A stretch of 64,000 nt of DNA from NCBI RefSeq assembly GCF_002982315.1, contig NZ_MWZD01000012.1, positions 1 through 64,000 on the forward strand, written 5' to 3'. Source of the DNA: Leucobacter massiliensis. GTDB taxonomy: Bacteria > Actinomycetota > Actinomycetes > Actinomycetales > Microbacteriaceae. The position numbers and the translations under genes are program-made. Under the pieces are notes generated by a model. The model saw only the letters and a list, made by a program, of their open reading frames with translations. It was not told where the DNA came from and made no database searches. Shown here in pieces: positions 28,437-37,383 of the stretch (its first letter is position 1; every line of letters starts with the position of its first letter).

Positions 28437-29881
28437 GCCCCCTGCTCCGCCCACCACTGCCGCAGTCGCTCCTCGGCCGCCGCCTCGCCGATCGGACCCT
28501 CGTCGAGGCGCAGCTCGAGCAGGAACTTGTAGGCCCGGCCCACCATCGGTCCCGGGGGCACCCCCAGGATCGCCATGATCCGCTCGCCGTCGAGCTCGGG
28601 CCGCACGGCGGCCAGCTCCTCGGCCTCCGCGAGCTCGCCGATCCGCCGCTCGATGTCGTCGTAGGCGTGCTCCAGGCGCTCCGCCTTGCGCCGGTTTCGG
28701 GTCGTCACATCCGCGCGCGTGAGGATGTGCAGGCGCTCCAGCTCCTCCCCGGCATCACGCACGTAGCGGCGCACCGCCGAGTCGGTCCACTGCTGGTCGC
28801 TGTAGCCGAAGAAGCGCAGGTGCAGCTCCACCAGCCGCGACACGCGCTTCACCGTGTCGTTGTCGAAGCGCAGCTCCCGCAGGCGCTTGCGGGCGAGCTT
28901 GGCGCCGACCACGTCGTGGTGGTGGAAGGTGACGCCGCCGCGCTCGAAGCGGCGCGTGGCCGGCTTGCCGATGTCGTGGAGCAGCGCCGCGATGCGGAGC
29001 ACGACGTCGGGGGAGGGCTCGTGGGCGCGGGAGTGCTCGAGCTCGATGGCCTGACGCAGCACCGTGAGGCTGTGCTCGTACACGTCCTTGTGCCGTCCGT
29101 GATCGTCCTGCGTGGCGCGCAGCGCGGTGAACTCGGGGAGGAAGCGCTCGGCGAGCCCCGTGTCGACGAGCAGCCGGAGGCCGGGATCCGGGTCGGCGGT
29201 GCGCAGCAGCTTCACGAACTCGTCCCGCACGCGCTCCGCCGACACGATGTCGAGCCGCTCGGCGAACTCCGCCATCGCCTCCTGCGTCTCGGCAGCGACC
29301 GTGAAGCCCAGCTGGGAGGCGAAGCGTGCGGCGCGCAGCATGCGGAGCGGATCGTCGGTGAATGAGTCCTCCGGCGGGCCGGGCGTGCGGATCACCCCGG
29401 CCAGCAGGTCCTCGACGCCGCCGGCGCCGCTCTCCGAGGAGGCACCGACATCGACGAGGCGGAGATCGGGGAGCATGAGCGCGAGGGCGTTGATCGTGAA
29501 GTCGCGTCGCACCAGATCCGCCTCGATGGTGTCGCCGTAACGGACCTCGGGCTTGCGCGAGTCCTCGCGGTAGCTCTCCGCGCGGTAGGTGGTGATCTCG
29601 ACGTCCTCGCCCCCGAGCCGTGCGGCGATGGTGCCGAAGTCGCGGCCGACGTCCCAGACGCTCCGGGTCAGGGAGTCGAGGATCTCGCGCGTCTCCTCGG
29701 GACGGGCCGAGGTCGTGAAGTCGAGGTCGGTGACGGGGCGGCCCAGCAGGGCGTCGCGCACCGGCCCCCCGACCAGGGCGAACTCGTGGCCGCGTGCTGC
29801 GAAGGCGGCGGCGAGGGTGGCGACCGGCTCGGAGGCCGCGATGGTCCGCAGCGCCTGCATGGATTCGGCGAGGGTGGGCAT
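28433..29881 (-). CDS. pcnA: CCA tRNA nucleotidyltransferase with HD domain
   Basis: The 482-aa polymerase has the class II nucleotidyltransferase head (GGPVRDALLGRPVTDLDFTT, residues 38-57, with the catalytic Asp pair) and the RRDFTINALAL block. An HD domain (ALLHDIGKPATRR near 293) with HHHD nearby is typical of actinobacterial PcnA. It adds or repairs the CCA end of tRNAs. Of the two tRNA genes in this window, tRNA-Ile encodes no complete CCA, so it needs this enzyme. It is divergent from the DUF6049 gene and overlaps the PIG-L gene by 4 bp. Confidence 0.93.
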   Translation of the reverse strand: MPTLAESMQALRTIAASEPVATLAAAFAARGHEFALVGGPVRDALLGRPVTDLDFTTSARPEETREILDSLTRSVWDVGRDFGTIAARLGGEDVEITTYRAESYREDSRKPEVRYGDTIEADLVRRDFTINALALMLPDLRLVDVGASSESGAGGVEDLLAGVIRTPGPPEDSFTDDPLRMLRAARFASQLGFTVAAETQEAMAEFAERLDIVSAERVRDEFVKLLRTADPDPGLRLLVDTGLAERFLPEFTALRATQDDHGRHKDVYEHSLTVLRQAIELEHSRAHEPSPDVVLRIAALLHDIGKPATRRFERGGVTFHHHDVVGAKLARKRLRELRFDNDTVKRVSRLVELHLRFFGYSDQQWTDSAVRRYVRDAGEELERLHILTRADVTTRNRRKAERLEHAYDDIERRIGELAEAEELAAVRPELDGERIMAILGVPPGPMVGRAYKFLLELRLDEGPIGEAAAEERLRQWWAEQGA

Positions 29882-29980
29882 CCCTCAAGCGTACCGGGGC
29901 GCCCGGGGCGGCAGAGGCCGCGGGCGCCCCGGGCGGCGCCCGGCGCACCGCAGGAGACCTGAGCTCCCGGGGCGACCTCT

Positions 29981-29986
29981 TAGACT
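29981..29986 (+). promoter_or_regulatory. -10 element (TAGACT), leaderless promoter of the DUF6049 gene
   Basis: TAGACT is followed by 7 nt and the ATG at 29994. It lies in the 112-bp divergent gap with pcnA. Confidence 0.5.
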
Positions 29987-29993
29987 GAGCCAC

Positions 29994-32246
29994 ATGTCTC
30001 CAGCTCGACGGCGCCATGTGCGGGCAGCCCTCGCGGCTCTGCTGGCGCTCGGCATCATCGGCACCTCCGCGAGTCCCGCACTCGCACGCCCCGCCGCCGC
30101 GGTTCCCGCGCCCGCTCCCGCTCCGGCTCAGGAGGAAGGGACGGACGGCTCCGGACCCGTTCTCGTGCTCGCTCCCCGTGAGTCGGTGATCCGGGAGAAC
30201 ACCGATCTCGCCTTCGAGGTGCTGCTGCGCAATCCGGGCGAAGATCCCGTTCCGGGCGGACGGCTGGAGCTGCGGATCTCGGCGGCCCCGCTGCGGGACG
30301 CCGCCGCGCTCGACGCAGCGCCCCCCTCGGCCACGCTGCGTCTCGCCGAGTCGACGCTCGGAGAGACCGCCGCCGAAGGGGAGCAGCTCGCGACCGTCTC
30401 GGTGCCCCAGGCCGAACTGCCTCCGCTGAGCGATGCCGGCGTCTACGTGGTGGAGGGCTCCTTCGTGAGCGACGCCGGGGACGCCGGGAAGGAGGTCTCG
30501 CTGAGCGGCACGACCTCGCTCGTGTGGCGGAGTCCCGGGGCCGCGGCCGGCGGCACAGCCGGATCGGGAGAGGGGGCATCCGCGGCCTCGCCCGGCCTCC
30601 GCCTCGCCGTGATCGTCCCGATCGTGCTGCCCTCCGAGATCCGCACCCTGCCGACGCGCCGCCAGCTCGAGGAGATCGTCCCCGCCTGGGACGAGCTGCT
30701 CACCCGCGCACGGGCACAGGAGGCGACGCTCGCCATCGACCCGCGGGTGATCGCGGGAATCCGTGCCTACGGCGCCGATGTCCCCGAGAGCGCCTCCCGT
30801 TTCCTGACACGTCTGGAGCAGAGCACCCTCCCCAGCTTCCTACTGCAGTTCGCCGACGCCGACCCGGCCGCCCAGGCAGCGCTCGGATACACCTCGCTGC
30901 TCGCGCCGAGCAGCCTCGACTTCGTCTCCCGCTTCGGCGACTTCGAGCCCAGCACGCCCTCGCCCACCCCGCGCTCGGGCACCCCGAAGCCGGAGGACGC
31001 GAACGGCTCCGAGGCCGCGGGCGGCTCCTCTGCGAGCGACGACGCCGCATCCGGCGCGCAGGAGGGAAGCGGAAGCACCGACGCCACGCCGGGCGAGGAG
31101 GGCGAGAAGGGCGACGACGACGCTCAGGACGGCACTCCGTCGCGGCCGCAGCTCCCGAGCCTCGACGAGCTGCTCAGCTGGCCGCAGGGCCTGGCCGCGG
31201 CGTGGCCGGCGAACGGCGCCGTCGACAGTGAGACCCTGGCGCTGCTGCGCGACTCGGGGCTGTCCACCGTGGTGCTCGGCTCGGGCAATGTCGAAGGATC
31301 TGCGAGCCGCGGCCGGATCGAGCGCTCCGAGGCCCTCGTCACCGATGACGCGCTCGGAGCGGCGGCGCGCGCTGCGCTCGCCGGCGCGACGGAGCCCGAA
31401 CGCGCCGCCGGCGCCGCCGAGCTCAGCTCCCGACTCGCGCTCGCAGCGAGCGGCGGCTCCGATCCGGTGCTGCTCGGCCTCGATCGCGGAGCCGTCGCCG
31501 ACGCCTCCGAGCCGGCTGCCGTCCTCGATCTGCTCGCGTCCCTCGACTGGCTCTCCCCGGCTCCGGTGTCGGCGCTGCCGGAGGGCGATATCGAGTTGCG
31601 CGCGGGCGGCACCGACGAGTCACGGCTCGAGCTGCTGCGCGCCGCCGCCGCGCGCGAGTCCTCGATCACGGAGCTCGGCGCGGTCCTCGTCCATCCCGAG
31701 TACCTGAGCGGATATCAGCGCGCGCGCCTGCTCGACCTCTTCGCGACGCGCTACGCCGACGCGGAGGCGGAGTTCGAGACGGTGGCGGCGCAGTTCCGCG
31801 AGCGTGACTCCGAGCTCCTCGGCGGCGTCCGCGTCATCAGCACAGAACACACCCAGCTGGTGGGCAGCTCGACCCGCCTTCCGGTGCAGCTGCGCAACGC
31901 CCTCCCCTTCGATGCGCTCGTCACGGTGGAGGTGGCTCCGTCCTCTGCCGCGCTCGCGGTCGAGGAGCGTCGCTTCGCCGACGTCGCAGTGGCGGCCGAG
32001 TCGAACGACCGCCTGCTCGTCCCCGTGCGCAGCCGCGTGTCCTCGGGGGAGTCGGGGATCGTCGTGACGGTGTCCGCGGCCTCCGGCGATCCGACGGTCT
32101 TCACGAGCACCCTCCCCGTGACGATCCGCAGCAGCTTCGAGACGATCGCGCTGTGGGTGCTGGGCGTGCTCGCCGCGCTGCTGCTCGGCTTCGGAACGTG
32201 GCGGAGCGTCCGCCGCCGCGCCGCCGGCCCCGGGGGCGCGGAATAG
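29994..32246 (+). CDS. DUF6049 family secreted, membrane-anchored protein
   Basis: The 750-aa protein has an N-terminal signal peptide (about 1-31, ending PALARPA) and a Pro/Ala linker. A large extracellular region and a C-terminal membrane span (about 720-740, IALWVLGVLAALLLGFGTW) with a basic cytoplasmic tail follow. The extracellular part starts with a beta-rich domain (about 55-180) and has an acidic Ser/Thr/Pro insert (about 320-385) that looks disordered. Actinobacteria usually carry such a protein at this locus, next to murJ and pcnA. A link to cell-wall synthesis is assumed, not shown. Here murJ is absent and trxB follows directly. Confidence 0.78.
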   Translation: MSPARRRHVRAALAALLALGIIGTSASPALARPAAAVPAPAPAPAQEEGTDGSGPVLVLAPRESVIRENTDLAFEVLLRNPGEDPVPGGRLELRISAAPLRDAAALDAAPPSATLRLAESTLGETAAEGEQLATVSVPQAELPPLSDAGVYVVEGSFVSDAGDAGKEVSLSGTTSLVWRSPGAAAGGTAGSGEGASAASPGLRLAVIVPIVLPSEIRTLPTRRQLEEIVPAWDELLTRARAQEATLAIDPRVIAGIRAYGADVPESASRFLTRLEQSTLPSFLLQFADADPAAQAALGYTSLLAPSSLDFVSRFGDFEPSTPSPTPRSGTPKPEDANGSEAAGGSSASDDAASGAQEGSGSTDATPGEEGEKGDDDAQDGTPSRPQLPSLDELLSWPQGLAAAWPANGAVDSETLALLRDSGLSTVVLGSGNVEGSASRGRIERSEALVTDDALGAAARAALAGATEPERAAGAAELSSRLALAASGGSDPVLLGLDRGAVADASEPAAVLDLLASLDWLSPAPVSALPEGDIELRAGGTDESRLELLRAAAARESSITELGAVLVHPEYLSGYQRARLLDLFATRYADAEAEFETVAAQFRERDSELLGGVRVISTEHTQLVGSSTRLPVQLRNALPFDALVTVEVAPSSAALAVEERRFADVAVAAESNDRLLVPVRSRVSSGESGIVVTVSAASGDPTVFTSTLPVTIRSSFETIALWVLGVLAALLLGFGTWRSVRRRAAGPGGAE

Positions 32247-32345
32247 CCCGGCCCTAGGATGGGTTGTACTCTCAGCGCGGTCCGCCGTGCACCATCCCGC
32301 TCGGGGAGGCCCGTCCGCCCCGTACCGCATCGAGCGAGGAGCCTC

Positions 32346-33293
32346 ATGCACCAGATCATCATCATCGGTTCCGGACCGGCCGGCTTCACCGCGGCGATCT
32401 ACGCCGCGCGCGCCGGCCTGAAGCCCCTGCTCTTCGCGAGCTCGGTCGCGATCGGCGGGGAGCTGATGAACACGACGGACGTCGAGAACTTCCCCGGCTT
32501 CCCGGAGGGCGTGCAGGGACCGGAGCTCATGCAGAAGATGCAGGAGCAGGCCGAGCGCTTCGGCACCCAGGTGGCGTACGAGGACGTCGTCGACGTCGAC
32601 TTCTCGGGCGAGGTGAAGCGCGTGACGACGGGAGACGGCGCCGTCCACGAGGCGCGCACCGTCGTGTACGCGACCGGCTCGGCCTACCGGAAGCTCGGCC
32701 TGCCCGATGAGGATCGCCTCTCCGGTCACGGCGTCTCGTGGTGCGCCACCTGCGACGGGTTCTTCTTCCGGGAGAAGACGATCGCCGTGGTCGGCGGCGG
32801 CGACTCGGCGATGGAGGAGGCCACCTTCCTCACGCGCTTCGCGGACAAGGTGTACGTGATCCACCGCCGCGAGGAGCTGAAGGCCTCGAAGATCATGCAG
32901 CAGCGCGCCTTCGACAACGAGAAGATCGAGTTCGTCTGGAACGCAGAGGTCACCGCGATCCACGGCGAGGCTCAGGTTTCCGGCATCACCCTGCGCGACA
33001 CCGTCGACGGCACCGAGCGCGAGCTCCCGGTGGAGGGCCTCTTCATCGCCATCGGCAACGATCCGCGCACGCACCTCGTCCACGGCAAGCTCGAGCTCAC
33101 TCCGGAGGGCACGATCGCCGTCGAGGGACGCAGTTCACGCACCTCCGCCCCCGGCGTCTTCGCCGCGGGCGACGTGATCGATCCGAGCTATCGCCAGGCC
33201 ATCACCGCCGCCGCCTCCGGCACGGTCGCCGCGCTGGACGCCGAGCACTTCCTGGCCGCGCTGCCTGCCGAGGAGCCGGCCGCCGCCCTCTGA
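32346..33293 (+). CDS. trxB: Thioredoxin reductase (NADPH)
   Basis: The 315-aa flavoprotein has the FAD-binding GSGPAGFTAAIYAARA motif (residues 8-23), the redox pair WCATC (Cys133 and Cys136), the NADPH-binding GGGDSAMEEA and the C-terminal FAD motif GVFAAGDVID. It transfers electrons from NADPH to the thioredoxin encoded 55 bp downstream. The ATG at 32346 has GAGGAG upstream. A TAGGAT box near 32254 may be its promoter. Confidence 0.96.
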   Translation: MHQIIIIGSGPAGFTAAIYAARAGLKPLLFASSVAIGGELMNTTDVENFPGFPEGVQGPELMQKMQEQAERFGTQVAYEDVVDVDFSGEVKRVTTGDGAVHEARTVVYATGSAYRKLGLPDEDRLSGHGVSWCATCDGFFFREKTIAVVGGGDSAMEEATFLTRFADKVYVIHRREELKASKIMQQRAFDNEKIEFVWNAEVTAIHGEAQVSGITLRDTVDGTERELPVEGLFIAIGNDPRTHLVHGKLELTPEGTIAVEGRSSRTSAPGVFAAGDVIDPSYRQAITAAASGTVAALDAEHFLAALPAEEPAAAL

Positions 33294-33348
33294 ACCACCG
33301 GTCGCTCGCCGAGCGGCCCGCACGACCGCCCACCGAAAGGGGAACACC

Positions 33349-33672
33349 ATGAGCGCAGCCATCACCGTGGACGAGCAGAACTTCGAGCAGCTCGTCCTGC
33401 AGAGCGAGGTCCCCGTCCTCGTCGACTTCTGGGCGGCCTGGTGCGGCCCCTGTCGCGCCGTGGCTCCGGTGCTCGACGAGATCGCCTCCGAGCAGGACGG
33501 CAAGCTCGTCATCGCCAAGCTCAACGTCGACGAGAACCCCAATCTCGCGGCGCAGTACCGCATCACCTCGATTCCCGCGATGAAGGTCTTCAAGGGGGGC
33601 GAGGAGGTGCGGGAGATCATCGGCGCCATGCCGAAGCCGATGATCGAGGAGCAGCTGAACGGGATCATCTGA
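33349..33672 (+). CDS. trxA: Thioredoxin
   Basis: The 107-aa thioredoxin has the active site WCGPC (Cys32, Cys35), the buried Asp in LVDFWA and cis-Pro in TSIPAMKVF. It reduces protein disulfides and is recycled by the TrxB encoded just upstream. A GAAAGGGG site precedes the ATG. A strong terminator follows. Confidence 0.97.
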   Translation: MSAAITVDEQNFEQLVLQSEVPVLVDFWAAWCGPCRAVAPVLDEIASEQDGKLVIAKLNVDENPNLAAQYRITSIPAMKVFKGGEEVREIIGAMPKPMIEEQLNGII

Positions 33673-33693
33673 GCCCGGGCGCCAGGCTCGCAG

Positions 33694-33728
33694 GGGCGGG
33701 ACGGAGCATCGGCTCCGTTCCGCCCTTT
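33694..33728. terminator. Rho-independent terminator after trxA (bidirectional)
   Basis: A 14-bp stem (GGGCGGGACGGAGC with one G-U pair) and an ATCG loop are followed by TTT. It lies between trxA and the convergent SRPBCC gene and may serve both. Confidence 0.8.
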
Positions 33729-33749
33729 CGTGTCCGGCTCGCCGCCCGC

Positions 33750-34199
33750 TCAGCGGGACTCGGCGAGCGCCGCGAGCCGGTCGAGCGAGGCGCGAAGCGC
33801 TGCGGCGTCGAAGGAGCGCGCACGCGGGAAGCGGGAGGGGTCGTCGAGCTCGGTCCAGTCGTAGCTGTGCCGCACGAGCGTGCCGCCCTCGGGCCGGGGC
33901 TCGAGCTCCCATCGCCACAGGTGGCCGGGAGCCGGCCCGCCGACGGGGGAGGGCTTCCACGCGATGCGCAGTCCCTCCTCGAACTCGACGACGCGGTTCT
34001 CGCGGATGTGCCCGCCCGTGTTGTGCATGACGAAGACGTCACCGGCGCGCCGCACCCGCTGCCCCGGCTCCGCCGAGGCGAGGTTGTCGTTGCCGTCCCA
34101 GCTCGGCTGCTGCGCCGGGTCGGCGATGAGCTCGAAGATGGACGCCGCCTCGGCCTGCACGAGACGCTCGACGCTGACGATGCGCTGTTCCTGGGTCAC
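33750..34199 (-). CDS. SRPBCC (START-like) family protein
   Basis: The 149-aa protein has the helix-grip fold pattern of polyketide cyclase/SRPBCC proteins: RIVSVERLVQAEAASIFELIADP at the start (quoted in part), WDGNDNL, then alternating strands and a long C-terminal helix (SRFPRARSFDAAALRASLDRL). These proteins bind small hydrophobic ligands; the ligand is unknown. I favour the GTG at 34199, which gives the usual family N-terminus and is preceded by TTGACT 6 nt upstream. An ATG at 34217 would add six residues. Confidence 0.75.
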   Translation of the reverse strand: MTQEQRIVSVERLVQAEAASIFELIADPAQQPSWDGNDNLASAEPGQRVRRAGDVFVMHNTGGHIRENRVVEFEEGLRIAWKPSPVGGPAPGHLWRWELEPRPEGGTLVRHSYDWTELDDPSRFPRARSFDAAALRASLDRLAALAESR

Positions 34200-34253
34200 G
34201 GATTCAGTCAAGCACATCCCGCGGCTCCGCGACAGCGGAGGCCGGCGACGACG

Positions 34254-35249
34254 TTACCCGAAGCCCGGGTCGTCGAGTTCCGAGAGGATCCGCTTGAGGT
34301 CGGCGATCGTCGCGAAGTCGATGATGATCTGCCCCTTCTTCGCGCCGAGCTTCACCGCGACCCGCGTGTCGAAGCGATCGCCGAGCCGCTCGGCGATCTC
34401 GCCGAGCTGGGCTTGCACCCCTCCGGCGCGCGGCTTGGGGAGCCGGCGCTTCGGCTCTTCGGCGGCGGCCGCTTCGGCGGCCCGCACTGAGAGCCCCTCG
34501 TTGACGATCTTGTCGGCGAGGCGCTGCATGGCCTCACCGTCACCGTCGAGCGACAGGATCGCGCGCGCGTGCCCGGCCGTCAGCACGCCGGCGGCCACCC
34601 GGGCCTGCACCGGTTCCGGCAGGCGCAGCAGGCGGATCGTGTTGGACACCTGGGGTCGCGATCGTCCGATCCGCTCGGCGAGCTGCTCCTGCGTGATGCC
34701 GAAGTCCGCGAGGAGCTGCTGGTAGGCAGACGCCTCCTCGAGCGGGTTGAGCTGAGCGCGGTGCAGGTTCTCGAGGAGCGCGTCTCGGAGCATGTGCTCG
34801 TCGGCCGTGCTGCGCACGATCGCGGGGATCGTCTCGAGTCCGGCGCGCTTGGAGGCGCGCAGACGCCGCTCGCCCATGATCAGCTCGTAGCGCGGCTCGC
34901 CCTCCTGGGGCGTCGGCTCGATGGCGCGCACGACGATCGGCTGGAACACCCCGAACTCTCGGACGCTGTGCGTGAGCTCCTCGAGGGCGTCCTCGTCGAA
35001 CTCGGTCCGGGGCTGTGCGCGGTTGGGGACGATCTCCTCGACCCGCAGCCGCGTGAGCTGCGCGCCGGGGACCTCCTGCAGTTCCGAGCCCGCGGTGTCC
35101 GCTTCATCCCTCACGGCAGCCGGAGCGTCCGATGCGACGGAACCGCCCTCGGGGAAGAACACGTCCACGGGGCGCTCACCGCCCGTCGGGGGCTGAGGGA
35201 TGAGCGCACCGATCCCGCGACCGAGCCCGCCTCGCTTCTTCGTCGCCAT
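34254..35249 (-). CDS. parB: Chromosome-partitioning protein ParB
   Basis: The 331-aa protein has the basic N-terminus KKRGGLGRGIGALIP that contacts ParA and the CTP-binding ParB/Srx domain (RAQPRTEFDEDALEELTHSV, then GERRLRASKRAGL). A central helix-turn-helix (ITQEQLAERIGRSRPQVSN) and a C-terminal dimerisation domain complete it. It binds parS and spreads as a CTP-dependent clamp. Three perfect parS sites are in this window. It follows parA by 3 bp. Confidence 0.96.
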   Translation of the reverse strand: MATKKRGGLGRGIGALIPQPPTGGERPVDVFFPEGGSVASDAPAAVRDEADTAGSELQEVPGAQLTRLRVEEIVPNRAQPRTEFDEDALEELTHSVREFGVFQPIVVRAIEPTPQEGEPRYELIMGERRLRASKRAGLETIPAIVRSTADEHMLRDALLENLHRAQLNPLEEASAYQQLLADFGITQEQLAERIGRSRPQVSNTIRLLRLPEPVQARVAAGVLTAGHARAILSLDGDGEAMQRLADKIVNEGLSVRAAEAAAAEEPKRRLPKPRAGGVQAQLGEIAERLGDRFDTRVAVKLGAKKGQIIIDFATIADLKRILSELDDPGFG

Positions 35250-35252
35250 GCG

Positions 35253-36170
35253 CTACGCCTTTCCCTGTTCCGTGCCGACTGTGCCGTTCCCCACGCCGGG
35301 GCCGCGCTCCGCCATCTCCGCCGCCGCCTCCAGATAGGCGAGCGCCCCGATCGAGGCACCGTCGTAGGCGTGCACCGTCTGTCCGTAGCTCGGAGCCTCC
35401 GAGATGCGCACGGAGCGCGGGATGACCGCCGCCAGCACCTGATCCGGGAAGTGGGCCCGCACCTCTCCGGCCACCTCCTGCGCGAGATTGGTGCGCGCGT
35501 CGTACATCGTCAGCAGGATCGTGGAGATGCGCAGGCCGGGGTTGAGGTGCTTCTGGATGAGCTGGATGTTGCCCAGCAGCTGGCTCAAGCCCTCGAGCGC
35601 GTAGTACTCGCACTGGATCGGGATGAGCACCTCGTCGGCGGCCACGAAGGCGTTGACGGTCAGCAGCCCCAGTGAGGGCGGGCAGTCGATGAAGACGTAG
35701 TGGTATTCGCGCTCCGATTCCGCGAGGAACGCCTGCAGTGCGGTGCGCAGTCGCTGCTCGCGTGCCACGAGGGAGACGAGCTCGATCTCGGCGCCGGCCA
35801 GGTTGATCGTGGACGGCACGCAGGCGAGATTCTCGTGATCGGTGGTGGGCTGCAGCGCCTCGCCCAGGCCGGTGTCTCCGAGCAGCACGTCGTACACGCT
35901 CGTCACCTCGGGCCGGTGGGGCACGCCGAGGGCTGTCGAGGCATTGCCCTGGGGGTCGAGATCGATGACGAGGACGTTGGCACCGCGGCGGGCCAGCGCG
36001 GAGGCGAGATTGACCGTGGTGGTCGTCTTGCCGACCCCGCCCTTCTGATTCGACACCGTGATGACGCGCGGTCGATCGGGGAGGGGCGAGACGGTCTCGG
36101 CGAGTTTGCGGCGTCGCCGGATCTTATCGACGAGGTGGTCGCCGACGAGCGACTTCTCCGCTTCAGCCAT
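35253..36170 (-). CDS. parA: Chromosome-partitioning ATPase ParA
   Basis: The 305-aa protein has the deviant Walker A motif KGGVGKTTTTVN (about residues 42-53), the ParA DLDPQGNAST block and the DCPPSLGLLTVNA Walker B region. It forms an ATP-dependent gradient on the nucleoid that moves ParB-parS complexes. It overlaps the rsmG end by 8 bp and precedes parB. The N-terminal basic stretch RRRRK near residue 17 may help DNA binding. Confidence 0.95.
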   Translation of the reverse strand: MAEAEKSLVGDHLVDKIRRRRKLAETVSPLPDRPRVITVSNQKGGVGKTTTTVNLASALARRGANVLVIDLDPQGNASTALGVPHRPEVTSVYDVLLGDTGLGEALQPTTDHENLACVPSTINLAGAEIELVSLVAREQRLRTALQAFLAESEREYHYVFIDCPPSLGLLTVNAFVAADEVLIPIQCEYYALEGLSQLLGNIQLIQKHLNPGLRISTILLTMYDARTNLAQEVAGEVRAHFPDQVLAAVIPRSVRISEAPSYGQTVHAYDGASIGALAYLEAAAEMAERGPGVGNGTVGTEQGKA

Positions 36171-36804
36171 GTCTATCGATTTTAGCCCGAAAGACGCGGG
36201 TCGTCTCGCTCAGGAGGCCGGCACCCAGCTCCTCGATCGTGAAGTCCTTCACGCCGGAGTGCCGCAGCTGCTTCCGGGCGGCGTCGATCTCGCTCTGCAC
36301 CGAGCTTCCCTTGAGCAGGAGGAGCTCACCGCCGTCCGCGAGCAGGGGAGCGGCGATCGGCACGAGCTTGCGCAACGCGGTCACCGCGCGCGCCGTCACC
36401 TGATCCACCTCGAACGCCCCGTGGTACTCCTCGGCCCGGCCGCGCAGCACTTCGACGTTCTCCAGCCCGAGCTGCTCGGCTTGCTCGCGCAGCCAGCTGC
36501 AACGACGTTCCATCGGCTCGATCAGCCGGAAGCTCGCGTCGGGCCTGACGATCGCGAGCACCAGTCCGGGCATGCCGCCGCCGGTGCCGATGTCGGCGAC
36601 CCGCGCCCCCGAGTCGATGAGCGGCGCCAGCACGGCGCTGTTGAGCAGGTGCCTGGTCCACAGCCGGGGGGCTTCGAGAGGGCCGATGAGTCCGAGCTCC
36701 TCGCCGCGCTCGCCCAGATCGCGGGCGAAACGACGGAGCACGGAGATCCTGTCTCCCGCGATCTCCGCGGCGCTCGGAGGTTCCGCTTCGATTGCAGTAG
36801 TCAT
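36163..36804 (-). CDS. rsmG: 16S rRNA (guanine-527-N7)-methyltransferase
   Basis: The 213-aa methyltransferase has the SAM motif VADIGTGGGMPGLVLAI near residue 70, preceded by the TRHLLNS segment of the family. It methylates G527 of 16S rRNA, and loss gives low-level streptomycin resistance. The ATG at 36804 has GAGGAG upstream; the codon at 36858 lies within the parS region and is unlikely. Confidence 0.93.
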   Translation of the reverse strand: MTTAIEAEPPSAAEIAGDRISVLRRFARDLGERGEELGLIGPLEAPRLWTRHLLNSAVLAPLIDSGARVADIGTGGGMPGLVLAIVRPDASFRLIEPMERRCSWLREQAEQLGLENVEVLRGRAEEYHGAFEVDQVTARAVTALRKLVPIAAPLLADGGELLLLKGSSVQSEIDAARKQLRHSGVKDFTIEELGAGLLSETTRVFRAKIDRHG

Positions 36805-36851
36805 GGTCTCCTCAACTTCTCCCGGCTCGCCCGAGTCCCCGGCCAGTGCGG

Positions 36852-36865
36852 GTTTCACGTGAAAC
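36852..36865. other. parS centromere site, perfect (GTTTCACGTGAAAC)
   Basis: The full 14-bp palindrome core lies in the 68-bp gap between khpB and rsmG, about 0.7 kb upstream of parA and 4.4 kb from oriC. It is the binding site of ParB. Confidence 0.95.
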
Positions 36866-36872
36866 GACGGGA

Positions 36873-37376
36873 TCAGCCGCGGCTGATGACGAGGCGCCGG
36901 TCCCTGCCCTCGCCGCGGGACTCCGAGTGGTATCCGCGCTCGGCGACCTCGTCGTGCACGAGCTTGCGCTCGTAGGAGGACATCGGCTCGAGCTCCACCG
37001 CTTCGCGTCCGGCGGCGATCTGCGCGACGGCGGCGTCGACCATGCCCTTGAGCTCGAGCGCACGCGCGCTTCGCGAGCCGGCGACATCGACGATGAGCCG
37101 CGTGAAGTGCCCGGTCTTCGCCTGGACGGCGAGTCGGGTGAGATCCTGCAGGGCCTGCACGGCATCGGGGCTCGCGATACGGTCCAGCTCGGCACCGCCT
37201 CCGGTCACCGAGACATAGGCGCGGCCGTTGGCGACGTCGATGTCGATGTCGCCGTCCAGATCCGCGATGTCGAGCAGCCCTTCGATGTAGTCGGCGGCCA
37301 GATCGCCCTCGGCCTCGAGCACCTCGAGATCGGGTTCGGCGTCCTGGGCGTGCGCTTCGACGCTGTCAGTGCTCAC
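36873..37376 (-). CDS. khpB: RNA-binding protein KhpB (Jag), KH and R3H domains
   Basis: The 167-aa protein has a KH-like domain (about 26-95) and a C-terminal R3H domain with the motif MSSYERKLVHDEV and the RxxxH-type end. The short actinobacterial form lacks the Jag-N domain. It binds RNA and in other bacteria affects cell division and envelope growth. It lies 7 bp upstream of yidC in the order typical of this locus. Confidence 0.92.
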   Translation of the reverse strand: MSTDSVEAHAQDAEPDLEVLEAEGDLAADYIEGLLDIADLDGDIDIDVANGRAYVSVTGGGAELDRIASPDAVQALQDLTRLAVQAKTGHFTRLIVDVAGSRSARALELKGMVDAAVAQIAAGREAVELEPMSSYERKLVHDEVAERGYHSESRGEGRDRRLVISRG

Positions 37377-37383
37377 GATGCCC

